Source of the DNA: Cutaneotrichosporon cavernicola
Lineage: Eukaryota; Basidiomycota; Tremellomycetes; Trichosporonales; Trichosporonaceae
Length of the DNA stretch: 64,000 bases
Reading direction: 5' to 3'
Assembly (NCBI RefSeq): GCF_030864355.1
Contig: NC_083396.1
Coordinates: forward strand, 992,001 to 1,056,000
The notes beneath the pieces were generated by a model. It made no database searches. It saw only the letters and a list, made by a program, of their open reading frames with translations, and was not told the origin of the DNA. The translations under genes were made by a program, and so were the position numbers. Positions 1 through 9,037 of this stretch are shown one piece after another (positions within the stretch are counted from its first letter, which is position 1; each line of letters begins with the position of its first letter).

Positions 1-1733
1 GCCCGAGAGGATCGACGCCTGCTTCGTAACCTTCTCCTGGATGCGGTGCGCAACCGCGTAGTAGTCGACCTTGCCCGACTTGCGCTCGGCGTCGTCCTCC
101 TCGCCGTCCTGGCGACGCGCGCCGAACATGGCCTCGGAGGCAGGGCCTTCTTCGACTTCGAAGGGAAGTTGCATAGGTACCTCATCGCGGTGGACAGCAT
201 CGTTCTGCTGGTCGACGACAGCAGCAGCGAGCGTCTCCAAGAACTGGTCGGTCTGCTGCAACAGGTGGCCGATACGCGAGTCCTTGGCCTCGCCCAGAAG
301 GGCGAGGTAAGCGTCTTCGTCATCGTTCTTGAGCGCCTTGAGACGCTCCTTGGCGAGACGCTCGACGCGACGCTGCTCCTCTTTCTCGATCTCATTGTGC
401 ATGCGCAGGATGGCTTTGCCGAGGCGCTTCATCTTGTCCGCGCCAGAGCCGCGGTTGCTCGTCGAACCCGCATTGATGACGTTCTGGCCGTGATCAATGA
501 TCGAATTGATGTACGCGAGGTGGCGCTGTTTGCCGCGTTGTTCACGCTCCGTCCGCTGCCGCCGCTCCGCAGTCTCGGTCGCCAGCGCGTCGCGCAGCGT
601 GTGCGTGCGGAAGCGTCGGAACTGCGAACGGTCGGCGGGGATCTGCGTCGAACCATGCATGGCCCGCACGAGGTCCTCACGCAGCAGGCGCTGCTTACCA
701 AGGAGACGAAGGCTTAGGAGCTCGATGCGGGCCTGCATTCCAAGCTTGGGATCAGGAAGTGATGTCTCGTCCGTGACACCGGGCACGTCAGCCGCACCCG
801 ACGTGCCCAGGCCTGTGGTCGAGTCAAGCTCTTCGAGCTCCTTCATGCGCCACGCCATGCGCGTCTCGACGAAGCGATTGCGCTCGTCCATCAGAATATT
901 GTGGTCCAGGCCACGCGGCGCCATGGATGGCACCAGCATCCGCTGCAGCTTCGTCTGCGGGTGGGTAATCTCGTCATCAAACTTGCGGTTTGCGTACACT
1001 GAGGGGTGGATGTACGCGTTGTAGGGGTAGATGATAGACGATTGGTCAAACTCCATCGCGTACGGTGCCTCGTTGGGGAGGTTGGCCTCGACGACCACCT
1101 CGACCGTCTTGTCCACGACCTTGTTCTCAATAGTGGCTGATGTTGGGGTTACGGGTTGCGTCCCCTGCGCCGCCTGCTGGAGGTACCCCGGGACGGGCTG
1201 GTTACGGGCGAGGAGGTGATACGACTGGGCCTGAGAGCGGACCTGCGCGATCTGAGCCGGAGTGAGAGCGACGTGCTGGCCCTGTTGTTGTTGTGCAGCG
1301 ATGAGCATTGCACGCGGTGGCAACTTACTCGTTGGGCTGGGTGCAGCAGGCACAGCGTCCCCACCTTCGGCCTGAGCCTTTTTCTTCTCGGCCTCCATCT
1401 GGATGGCGCGCTGGTGCAAGGTGAGGACCATCATAGAGCGCGCCATCTCGCTCGACGTCTCCCTCGTAAGTCCAGTGGACTGCAGCTCGGCGACACGCTT
1501 AGGTCAGCGGATGCATATGCCGCACGCACTTTACGCAGAGTGTGGATGCGCTGAGGGTCCATGTTGAGTAGCATCTGGCGCTTGTTCTCGTCGTCGAGCA
1601 TCATGTTGACAGGTGGCTGGCCTCCTGGCATGGGTGGACGGATGGGGAAGGAAGCACCGCCAGGCGTGGAAGCCTGTGCTGGGGAGGGGGCTGTTTGTTG
1701 ATCCATTACCGGCGACGGTGCGGCGTCGGTCAT
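1..1733 (-). CDS. STH1: SNF2/STH1-type chromatin remodelling ATPase, N-terminal part, cut by left window edge
   Basis: Start ATG is at 1733-1731 (MTDAAPSP). The reading frame continues leftwards past the window edge, so the ATPase domain itself is not visible. A Pro/Gln-rich N-terminus is followed near residue 145 by a QLQ motif (LTPAQIAQVRSQ...LLARNQPVP). The HSA region follows, around residues 340-400, where RDALATETAERR and HLAYINSIIDHG match the actin-related-protein-binding HSA helix of Snf2/Sth1. A long basic helix with many Arg/Lys/Glu comes next. One 32-nt intron (about 1502-1533 on the plus coordinate) restores the frame LRK-RVAELQS. Family knowledge: this is the catalytic subunit of SWI/SNF or RSC, acting in the nucleus. 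The two paralogues cannot be separated without the C-terminal bromodomain region, so the symbol is provisional. Confidence 0.85.
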
Positions 1734-2506
1734 GGCTGGCCCGTTGTTGTTGTTGATGGTATTGCCGGGATGGATGTCGCGCTCGCGTGCGGTGTCAATG
1801 ATGCGGGGTCGCGAGTTGTAGGAGACGCGGTCGGTTGGTAGTCGGAATCGGTCCGCGCGGGGGTGGAGGGAAGGGGGAAGGGGGAATGGGAAGGTGATTG
1901 CGTGGGTGCAAACTCGCATTGTCCCACCAAAACGTGGCTTAGAGAGGGGGAAAAGGGAGCAAATCTCAGCCTAACAGCGGGAACAAATCTTGCAACGGAG
2001 ATAGTACATAGAGGTCCATGTGGCACTTCCATCTCTCCATCTTCACCACGCTCATAATGCATAGATATCATGATTTGTGTTGAATGCATCTCGATGCCTC
2101 AGATATGAGTCGGCTGGAGAGGTTGGAGGTGTTTGGATGATTGATGATGGTTGTGACTCCAGGTGCGTCAGGAACTGAACTGGTACATACCCTTGACCAT
2201 GACGGACATGTTTACCTCATTTCTCCGGCTGCAATCTCATTCCGCGTCCATCTCTACACCGGGACGTCGCGCGCTCGTGCAGTTCGGTGGCGTCATGTGG
2301 TGCCGCAGACGCTGATGTGATTCGAACGCGCTCATGACGTGCACGTGAACATGAACATGCACACGTCAGGCTTTTCCGCTTCAGACTGGGACTTGGGCGT
2401 CAGGCTTCCACTCATAACTTCAACTTCGTTATACACTCGTAATACATGTCTAGTTACGTGAAAGTCACTTATCATCTAATGGAGACGACCCGCTAAATGC
2501 TCTCGC
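1734..2506. other. intergenic, SNF2/STH1 promoter and 3' side of FRM2-like gene
   Basis: No credible coding exon. The part next to 1733 is purine-rich on the plus strand, that is pyrimidine-rich in the sense of the minus-strand gene, as expected for a leader/promoter. The rest shows nothing recognisable. Confidence 0.5.
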
Positions 2507-3236
2507 TTAGTGGCGGACGAGGACACGGCCAGTCTCGCCGTCGACGAGGGGCTGGAAGGTCTTGGGGAAGGCCGGGTTACCCGGCGCGTTGATGTCGGCA
2601 GGGACACCAAACGCGAGCATCGCAAGGGGGATCTTCCAGCCCGACGGAACGCCGAGGTTCTTGTTGATCGCCTCGGCGTTGGCAGGGCCGAACTGGCCGT
2701 AGTGCTGGAGGTTGCCGCCCATGCCGTGCGAGGCGAGCGCAGTCCAAGCAATGAACTGGGCCATGCCGTTCGAGGTCTGAACCCAGTCCTTGATCGTCCA
2801 CTGGACAATGGGGAAGTTCTTGACAAAGCCGTCAATCGCGTCCTGGTCCTCGTAGAAGACGATGGTGCCGTAGCCGGCAGAGTACGAGTTCTTGAACTTG
2901 TCCTCGTAGACGGGAATCTCCTCCTCCTTGAGGTTGGCCTTGTGGGCCTCCCAGACGGCGTTCCAGAGCGCCTTGTTCTTCTCGCCAGTCACGAGAACAG
3001 CGCGCGAGGTCTGCGAGTTGAACGACGAGGGGGTGTACTTGATCGCGTCGGCGACGAGCTGCTCGAGCTGTTCGTTCGTGAGCGTCGACTCGTTGGTGAT
3101 GTTGTAGTACGAGCGGCGGGCCTGCGGTCAGTCCACTGCTGACAAGATCAGTGAGAGCGCTGTCTGAAGCGAGATCACTTCAGACTTCAGTACTCACCTC
3201 GATGGCGTCGGCGAAGGACATGTTAGAGATGGTCAT
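2507..3236 (-). CDS. FRM2: FRM2/HBN1-type nitroreductase family protein
   Basis: Two exons, 3198-3236 (13 codons) and 2507-3121, joined across a 76-nt intron with GTGAGT and a CTGACCGCAG end; 217 aa. The spliced protein starts MTISNMSFADAIEARRSYYN. It has the features of the fungal FRM2/HBN1 branch of the nitroreductase fold: an early ARRSYY-N stretch, TPSSFNSQTSRAV (the FMN-phosphate-binding type segment), YEDQDAI, and GMGGNLQHYGQ near the middle, where the family binds FMN. The C-terminus is FQPLVDGETGRVLVRH. Family members are small soluble flavoproteins linked to oxidative stress and fatty-acid signalling in yeasts; the substrate is not known here. Length and motif order look complete. 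Confidence 0.85.
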
Positions 3237-3638
3237 TGTGATTGGAGTGTGGGTGGGTGTGGCTGCTGTAGAGAGTAGTAGAGCGGGTGCTTTGAAGGGA
3301 AGTGCTGTGGTTGATGATGTTCAAGATTCGACTAGACTGACCCACTTATACCATATCGACGCCGCGCTCGCCGGCCTCCGGATAAGCCAGACATCCATGA
3401 TTAGCACATTTTCCCGCGACCCTGCTAACCGCGGCATCGATGCCATCGGATCAATACAGAGGTCTTACGCCCATCGCTGGCTCGAGAAATATTGGTAAGA
3501 CACCGCGATAGTCCCTGAAGAAGGCGTTGCTCACCCCACAGGTTGTCGCAATGGCTGAAATTTGCTCGGTCTGACGTCAGCCACATACACGTTGAACGCC
3601 GCCGATTACGACGGGCTTACTTCATTTTCCCGGACCTC
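3237..3638. other. intergenic between FRM2-like start and HOP2 stop
   Basis: This 402-bp stretch acts as promoter for the FRM2-like gene and 3' flank for HOP2. I see no conserved coding segment or RNA gene in it. Confidence 0.4.
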
Positions 3639-4875
3639 TCAGGTACGGGTGCGCTTGACAGAAATTGTACGGCCCGTACTTCCGCCGGAACTCGGCTGCT
3701 TCCGCTTGCCCGAGCCGTGCCCAACGGGGTGACAAAACTCTCCCGCTTCGACAGCCTTGGTCTCGTCATCATCGTTGTCGATGCCTTGCTCCTCCTCGAA
3801 GTCGGCCTGGGAACCCGAGGCCATTCCGCAGTCAGTAAGCATCCCATAGAGGCTTGACGCGTCAGCAAATCTTGGTCTCTGCGGGCTTTCCACTCACTCC
3901 CTATACACCTTCTTCCGCGACGTCCACTCCTTGCGCCAGCGATCCCAGTCGGCGTCAATCTTGGCCGTGTCCTTCGGGGACATGGGTGCCGCAGCCGATT
4001 CCTCGCGGAAGGCCTTGAGTGCGGTGAAGATGAGCTCGTTCTGGCGTCGGTGGACGACAACTCTGCTCCGACTTACCCCAGCTGCAACTTCGCTTATCGC
4101 GTCACTGAGCTCCTTGGTCTTCGGTTGCGCCTCGAGTGAAGCGATTTCTCGGCGTCAGCGCGCGATACTGCGGCAGACTCACCAGACTGAAGCAACTTTA
4201 ACTCCTTGCGGCGCTCATCCAGCGCTGACTTGACCTTCTTGAGCTGGTTGTCAAGCTGTATCATCTCTTCGGGATCGAGGACGGAGAGCTGGGACTGTGG
4301 TTGTCAGGGGGGAGGGAAGAAGGGTTGACATGGGACGAAACGCGGGGAAGGAAGGGACAAGCATGCGGACCGCACGCCTCTCGGTGAGGAAGGTTGCGAC
4401 TTGTACGGTGGACGGAAGGTGCGGATTGCCACCAGGTGACTTGCCTGGTTGTAGACGAAGATCGTCTGCTTGCCGTATGGCTTGAGGGTGAGGGAACCCT
4501 TCTCTGCCTGTTAGCTGATCAGACGCTACGACACAACTCACCAGCCAGCGCGTTGAGGGCCTTCTGAGCCTCGGTCTTGGTGACGCGGTTCTTGAGGTTG
4601 GCGGACACGTCCGCTAGATGATGAGCACTGCGAGGAAGGTGTGTTTGAGAACGCACTGCTCGCGTACGGGCGGTTGACCTGGGGTGAGCCACTCAACGAA
4701 CAATTCAGCTCACAGAACGAAGGTAGTCCAGGACCATCTTGGGCTGTTAACTGGCTGTTGGAGACTCACTTTCTCAGCTGCGGAGGTTAGCAGTGGCGGA
4801 TAAGGCAGAAAGGAAGGCGGACTAACCGTCATCGCCTTTGACGGGCTTCTCCTTTCTGTCTGGCTTGGGTGGCAT
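3639..4875 (-). CDS. HOP2: HOP2 homologous-pairing protein (TBPIP family), many tiny exons
   Basis: Start ATG at 4875-4873 (MPPKPDRKEK). Spliced by hand, the protein carries the Hop2 winged-helix (VLDYLRS-VNRPYAS-DVSANLKN...ALAEKGSLTLKPYGKQTIFVYNQ). A leucine-zipper/coiled-coil follows (LSVLDPEEMIQLDNQLKKVK...RRKELKLLQSEIASL). The C-terminal part reads DADWDRWRKEWTSRKKVYRDLYGMLTDCG and ends in an acidic/basic tail. Hop2 pairs with Mnd1 to help Dmc1/Rad51 strand invasion in meiosis. The gene has about ten exons, including ones of only 8 nt (4770-4777), 30 nt and 22 nt. The intron 4744-4769 is only 26 nt, and intron 4295-4444 begins with GC (CAG|GCAAGT). Another intron is 3854-3897. Reading frame is kept across every junction I tested, so the gene looks intact. 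Confidence 0.88.
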
Positions 4876-5401
4876 GATGATAAGATAATGAGTGGTAAGA
4901 GTGTAGATGTTTGTGAGTGCGAGTGACGTGAGTTGGAGAATAGTGAGTTGGAGAATAGTTGGAAAGAGTTTGAAAGAGTTAGAGAAGGTAAGGAAGAGTA
5001 CTTGTGATGTATCTACTCTACAATGTACGCTGTGAGAAAGATGAGCAAGGCATAGGAATGTTGCATGCGGACTGAACCGCTGTATCACCGTACAAGGTGA
5101 ATTATATGTGAGGGAGCAGGGAGGGATAACGTCCACTGCGGGGTCAATGAGCCTGACAAATTGTACGTGCTGTCCCTGTTGTACCTGACGCACTTTCAAC
5201 CTTTAGCAGTGGAGTGCCAGATCGTTCACGAGTATCCAGCACGACTCTACAACTCTCAACCACTCTAGCATTGGAAAGTTTTAGACGCCTCTCGACACCA
5301 CACAGGCGCTCCCATTGCAACTCTGGACAACTTCGTGAACCGCGCACTCGCCCAGACCAGGGTCCCCTTTTTCCACGGCTCGCACGACACATTTCCTCAA
5401 C
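4876..5401. promoter_or_regulatory. divergent promoter HOP2 / TMA46
   Basis: The two start codons are 526 bp apart and point outwards. A 15-bp unit (GTGAGTTGGAGAATA) is repeated exactly twice at 4928-4957, on the HOP2 side, and is followed by related GTTGGAAAGAGTTTGAAAGAG sequence. No ORF with support is present. Confidence 0.5.
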
Positions 5402-6815
5402 ATGCCGCCTAAGAAGAACGCCAACAAGGGCGACGACAAGAGTAGGAGCAAGCAAGTGCGCAGGACTGACGCCCAGCCTTCGGTCTTAAGAACAAGAACA
5501 AGTCGTCCAAGGTGCAGAAGTATGTGGAGCAGGTGAACAGGCAGCAGGCCGAGGGCGGCAAGAGCAAGGCAGACGTGAGTTGCGAGCGAGAGTTGCGAGC
5601 GACATTGGGGAACAAACTGACCACAGATGGCCAAGGCCAAGCAGGCCGAGGACCGAAAGATGGCCAAGGATGCGGCTGAGCAGCGGAAGAAGGCGGAAGC
5701 GCAGTTGATGGGCGCCTCCATTCAGCCGCAGAAGGTGCCATTTGGAACGGGTGAGTTGGGTGGCGATTGGAGATGAGGCCCGCTGACAACAGACCCGAAG
5801 ACTGTGCGTTCACAAGAAGATGTGCCGGAGTATCTACTGACTGCAGATCCTGTGCGCGTACTTCAAGGCAGGCATCTGCCAGAAGGGCTCGAAGTGCAAG
5901 TTCTCGCACGACCCGAACGTCGGGCGCAAGGCCGAGAAGATGAACCTGTACGAGGATGCGCGTGAAGCCGACGAGAAGACGGCCGGTGCGTAGCGTCGTT
6001 GCGGGGTTCCAGGGCATGGCGCTGACGTCCAGATACCATGGACAACTGGGATGAAGCCAAGCTCAGCGAGGTCGTCGCCCAGAATGGGAGGAAGCAGAAG
6101 ACTACGACTGACGTGGGTCGACGGTGGTGTTGGGTGCTGACGCGCAGATCGTGTGCAAGCATTTCCTGCAGGCCATCGAAGACAAGAAGTATGGATGGTT
6201 GTGAGTAGAACGCAATGCGGTTAGGCTGTGCTGACACTTAGCTGGATCTGTGTACGTCAAGCTCGCATAATCTATAGGGCACAGCTGACCCCAGCCCAAC
6301 GGCGGCGACACGTGCATGTACCGCCATGCGCTTCCGCCAGGGTTCGTCCTCAAGAAGGACAAGAAGGACGACGAGAAGGACACCATCTCGCTGGAGGACT
6401 TTATCGAGGTCGAGGTAAGCTTGAAATCCAACGTGATCTGACCCAAGCGCCACAAGTTGAAGCCTCCCCTCACGCCCGTCACGCCCGAGACGTTCGCTGC
6501 GTGGAAGAAGAACCGCTTGGCAAAGAAGGAGGCCGAGGAGGAGGCGGTCAGCAAGGCCAAGATCCAACAGCGTGCGGCCGGCAAGTTGACAGGCATGACG
6601 GGCAAGGACCTGTTCGACTTTGGCGGCGAGATATTCGAGGACGAGGACGAGGATGCCCAAGAGGAGGAGTGGGACATTTCGCGGATGCTTGCGCGTTATG
6701 TGAGTTGCTGGGATCGCAGGGTTCTGACGCACAGCGGGACGAGGCAGAGAATGGAGACGGCGAGGACGTCGACGGGGTCACAGAGGGTGTGGGCAAGGTC
6801 ACTGTCAAGGAGTAG
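5402..6815 (+). CDS. TMA46: TMA46 / DFRP1 (ZC3H15) translation-associated CCCH zinc-finger protein
   Basis: Start at 5402 ([10 protein letters not shown]). Eleven exons: 5402-5441, 5477-5574, 5627-5750, 5793-5803, 5847-5985, 6033-6112, 6148-6200, 6242-6251, 6295-6414, 6448-6699 and 6735-6815, giving 335 aa. [18 protein letters not shown] is the typical DFRP1 N-terminus. Two CCCH fingers follow ([21 protein letters not shown] and VCKHF...[14 protein letters not shown]). A charged C-terminus ([19 protein letters not shown]) completes the protein; in the family this part binds the GTPase DRG1/Rbg1. Role: ribosome-associated partner of Rbg1 in the cytoplasm. Exon 4 has 11 nt and exon 8 has 10 nt; both sit at the zinc fingers. 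All introns end in CTGAC plus a few bases and AG. Confidence 0.92.
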
Positions 6816-7460
6816 AGGTCGGTGTCCATATTGCATCTGCATGCTGCCTGGCGCGTCGCGGGAGTGAGAGGAAGTGGGAGTGTAAGCTTGGGAGAGTGTG
6901 AGGTAGGCGGGCGGGCGGGCGTTGGAGGACCGGGTTCAGCGAGCTGCGAGGTTCTAAGTCTTGGCGTCCGAAACTCGGGCCAGGGTGATAAGATCTGGGG
7001 GTCAGAGGATCAGAGGAGATGCTTGATTCGTGTTATTACATCAGATTGTTTTGCTGACCCGCGACAAAAGGACCCAGCGTTTGTACCTCATCGAAGCCAA
7101 GCCTGCGCCGACGCCTCACCCGCGCGTAATGCAATCCAATCACGCTCGTCCAATTCACTGCGCGGAAGAACGGCTATGGCATGTGGTAGGGGTCAGGTCG
7201 CGAGCACAATCCTTGGCTTCTGGGCATATGTAATGTCTTGGCGCCGCATGACCCACTCCCTGTGTTAGCCAACGTTCAGCCACCCAAGCTCGCCAAGTTG
7301 GCCCAGCCGCCAAGCAGGGGCCGTTGGGCTATGGGCAGCCACGAATTGGCCGGGATGTGGGCGTGAACACATCCGGACTCCAGAGACCGCAAACACAAAA
7401 GCCTGCACTCTGTTCGCACTGCGAACGATCCCCACATTGACCAGCACACCCACATTCACT
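6816..7460. other. intergenic TMA46 / secreted protein gene
   Basis: This 645-bp stretch holds the 3' end of TMA46 and the promoter of the secreted-protein gene. A short run of GGGC repeats lies near 6907-6921 (GGCGGGCGGGCGGGCG). There is no supported coding segment. Confidence 0.4.
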
Positions 7461-8199
7461 ATGCGCTTCTCGCTCCTCGTTTCCGTTGCTGGTGAGTCCA
7501 ATCACATTCTCAGAGGCCTTGGTCTCTGGAGAGGAGATTCTCCATCCTTGTTTGGTTGCTGAACCCAGCCCTCTCCGCCGCCGTTTCGGCCTCGCCTGAC
7601 AAGCGCCAGGATGACAAGTGCGCTGCCCAGTGCAGCTCTGAGCAGAAGCTCTGCACGTTCCGCGAGTCGCCCGACTGCCCAGTCGTGTGCACTGTGAGTT
7701 TGCCATGATCACGAGATGGGGCCGAGCGATTGGTGCGAATTGAATCAACATTGCACCGGTCCCATCGGTCCTGGTCCCTGGCCCTTTACCCGTACCAATA
7801 CCCGTGCCACTCCTCCGCAGCCACTAACCTCAGGCCACCGAGTACAACAAGTGGGTTGCGTGCCACTCGTGTCTCCTGAGCGTGCCCGACGTCGCCCGCG
7901 CCGACGAGGTCAAGGGTTTCATCAGCCGTCTTGCCGCCGGATGCCTGTCCACCGGCAACTCCCTCACCGGCGGCCCGACCTCGGCTCTCTCGACCGTCAC
8001 GGCGTCTGCCGCCGCCAACACCCCCTCCGCCTCGGCCGTCACCCCTTCCGCCTCGGGCAGCGCTGCTCCCTCGAGCTCTGCTTCTGCTGCTTCGGCCTCG
8101 GCCTCCGCCCCGGCCGCCACAGGCACCTCGGGAGCGATGGACCGCGCCGTCCCCGTCCTCGCTGGCGTTGCTGGTGCCGCGATCGCTCTTCTTGCCTAA
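7461..8199 (+). CDS. small secreted eight-cysteine protein with Ser/Ala-rich stalk, probable GPI anchor
   Basis: Exons 7461-7491, 7569-7693 and 7834-8199 give 173 aa. The N-terminus MRFSLLVSVAALSAAVSASP is a signal peptide, followed by a Lys-Arg (DKR) Kex2-like site. The mature part holds eight cysteines within about 65 residues (CAAQC, C, C, C, then ACHSC and AAGC), which resembles the eight-Cys plan of fungal CFEM-like domains, but the spacing is not a clean CFEM match. A Ser/Ala/Thr/Pro-rich stalk of about 60 residues follows. The protein ends with a hydrophobic tail (VPVLAGVAGAAIALLA), as in GPI-anchored wall or membrane proteins. Function unknown; heme/iron binding or adhesion are possible by analogy only. 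Confidence 0.72.
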
Positions 8200-8301
8200 G
8201 ATCTCGGCCCTGGATTCCGGAGTTACTGCAATCTAATACCGTTCAGAAGTATGGAGTTACTGTAATACCACAACCCTGCGTTTACTTTTCTACTGATGCT
8301 A

Positions 8302-8895
8302 CTACACGCTCTCGCAGTGCTCGATGCTCTCCCCATCGTCAGCGTTCTCCCCGGCCGCAGCGAGCTCGCGCTCACGCGCACCAGCGTCGATGCCCTCGTA
8401 CATGGCAAGAGGGACAAACCATTGCGTGATCTCAAAGTAATGGTCCATTTCCTGCCGTCAGGCTTCACCTTTACGCCACTTACCTCGAGCGTCCGCCCCT
8501 TGGTTTCGGGGAAGAGAGACCAGATCGTCGCCGCGTTTCGTGAACCCGCACAGAACAGAGACGAGGAAGTATTTTCAGCCAATATTCTCCAACGCCACGG
8601 GCTTACCTGCCCGATCATAAAGTTGGCGATCCAGCACGCCATGGAGGTGCGCACCGTATCCTTGGCACCGATCGGCGTGTTCATGATCTCGACGGGGCTG
8701 GGTTAGCTCTCTCTGAAAAGAACTCACTAGGCCCACGACAGAGGACTGATGCACGCACTGACGATCATGTTCCCCAGCTATCCGACTGCGACAAACGCGC
8801 GAGCCTGTGTCAGCGTGCCGTGGCCATCCTGGAACATCTTGAAAATGTATGTGTTCCAGATATACAGGAACAACCTCAAGGAACAAGGGGTCACA
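8302..8895 (-). pseudogene. decayed C-terminal fragment of an MFS sugar transporter
   Basis: Only about the last 190 residues of a roughly 500-residue family remain. The segments ISPLSWAYPVEIMNTP, TSMACWIANFMIGQ, PVALENIG, ATIWSLFPETKGRTLE and MDHYFEITQWFVPLAMYEG match the last helices and the PETKGRTLEE signature of fungal sugar:H+ symporters. The frame is broken. A TAG (8780-8778) follows FVAVG and a TGA (8577-8575) sits where NIG-W-KYF is expected. The reading frame shifts once near 8600 and back near 8545. Two introns still have good splice signals (for example GAG|GTAAGTGG...CTGACGGCAG|GAA), so the decay is recent. No N-terminal half is found upstream, where SCC2 ends. Confidence 0.72.
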
Positions 8896-9037
8896 TGACC
8901 AAGTCTGGAGAGAACATGGGGCACTGGCTCACCACGATGCTCCCAACTTCCAACTATTATACAACATGTTGTTGTTCTACATCAAGGCACGACCAATGCT
9001 ACACTTCGCCAAGCTGTCCAGATGCACAGCCGCGCGC

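Noticed and set aside
46..717. Long plus-strand ORF opposite the SNF2/STH1 gene
   Set aside because: It is the antisense shadow of the HSA-containing coding sequence, which is clear on the minus strand.
2281..2345. Possible tRNA T-arm (GCGTTCGAATC on the minus strand)
   Set aside because: No matching D-arm, anticodon arm or acceptor stem at the right distances. Similar TTCGAATC/TTCGAGTCC hits near 17880 and GGTTCGCGATCC near 47445 fail the same way.
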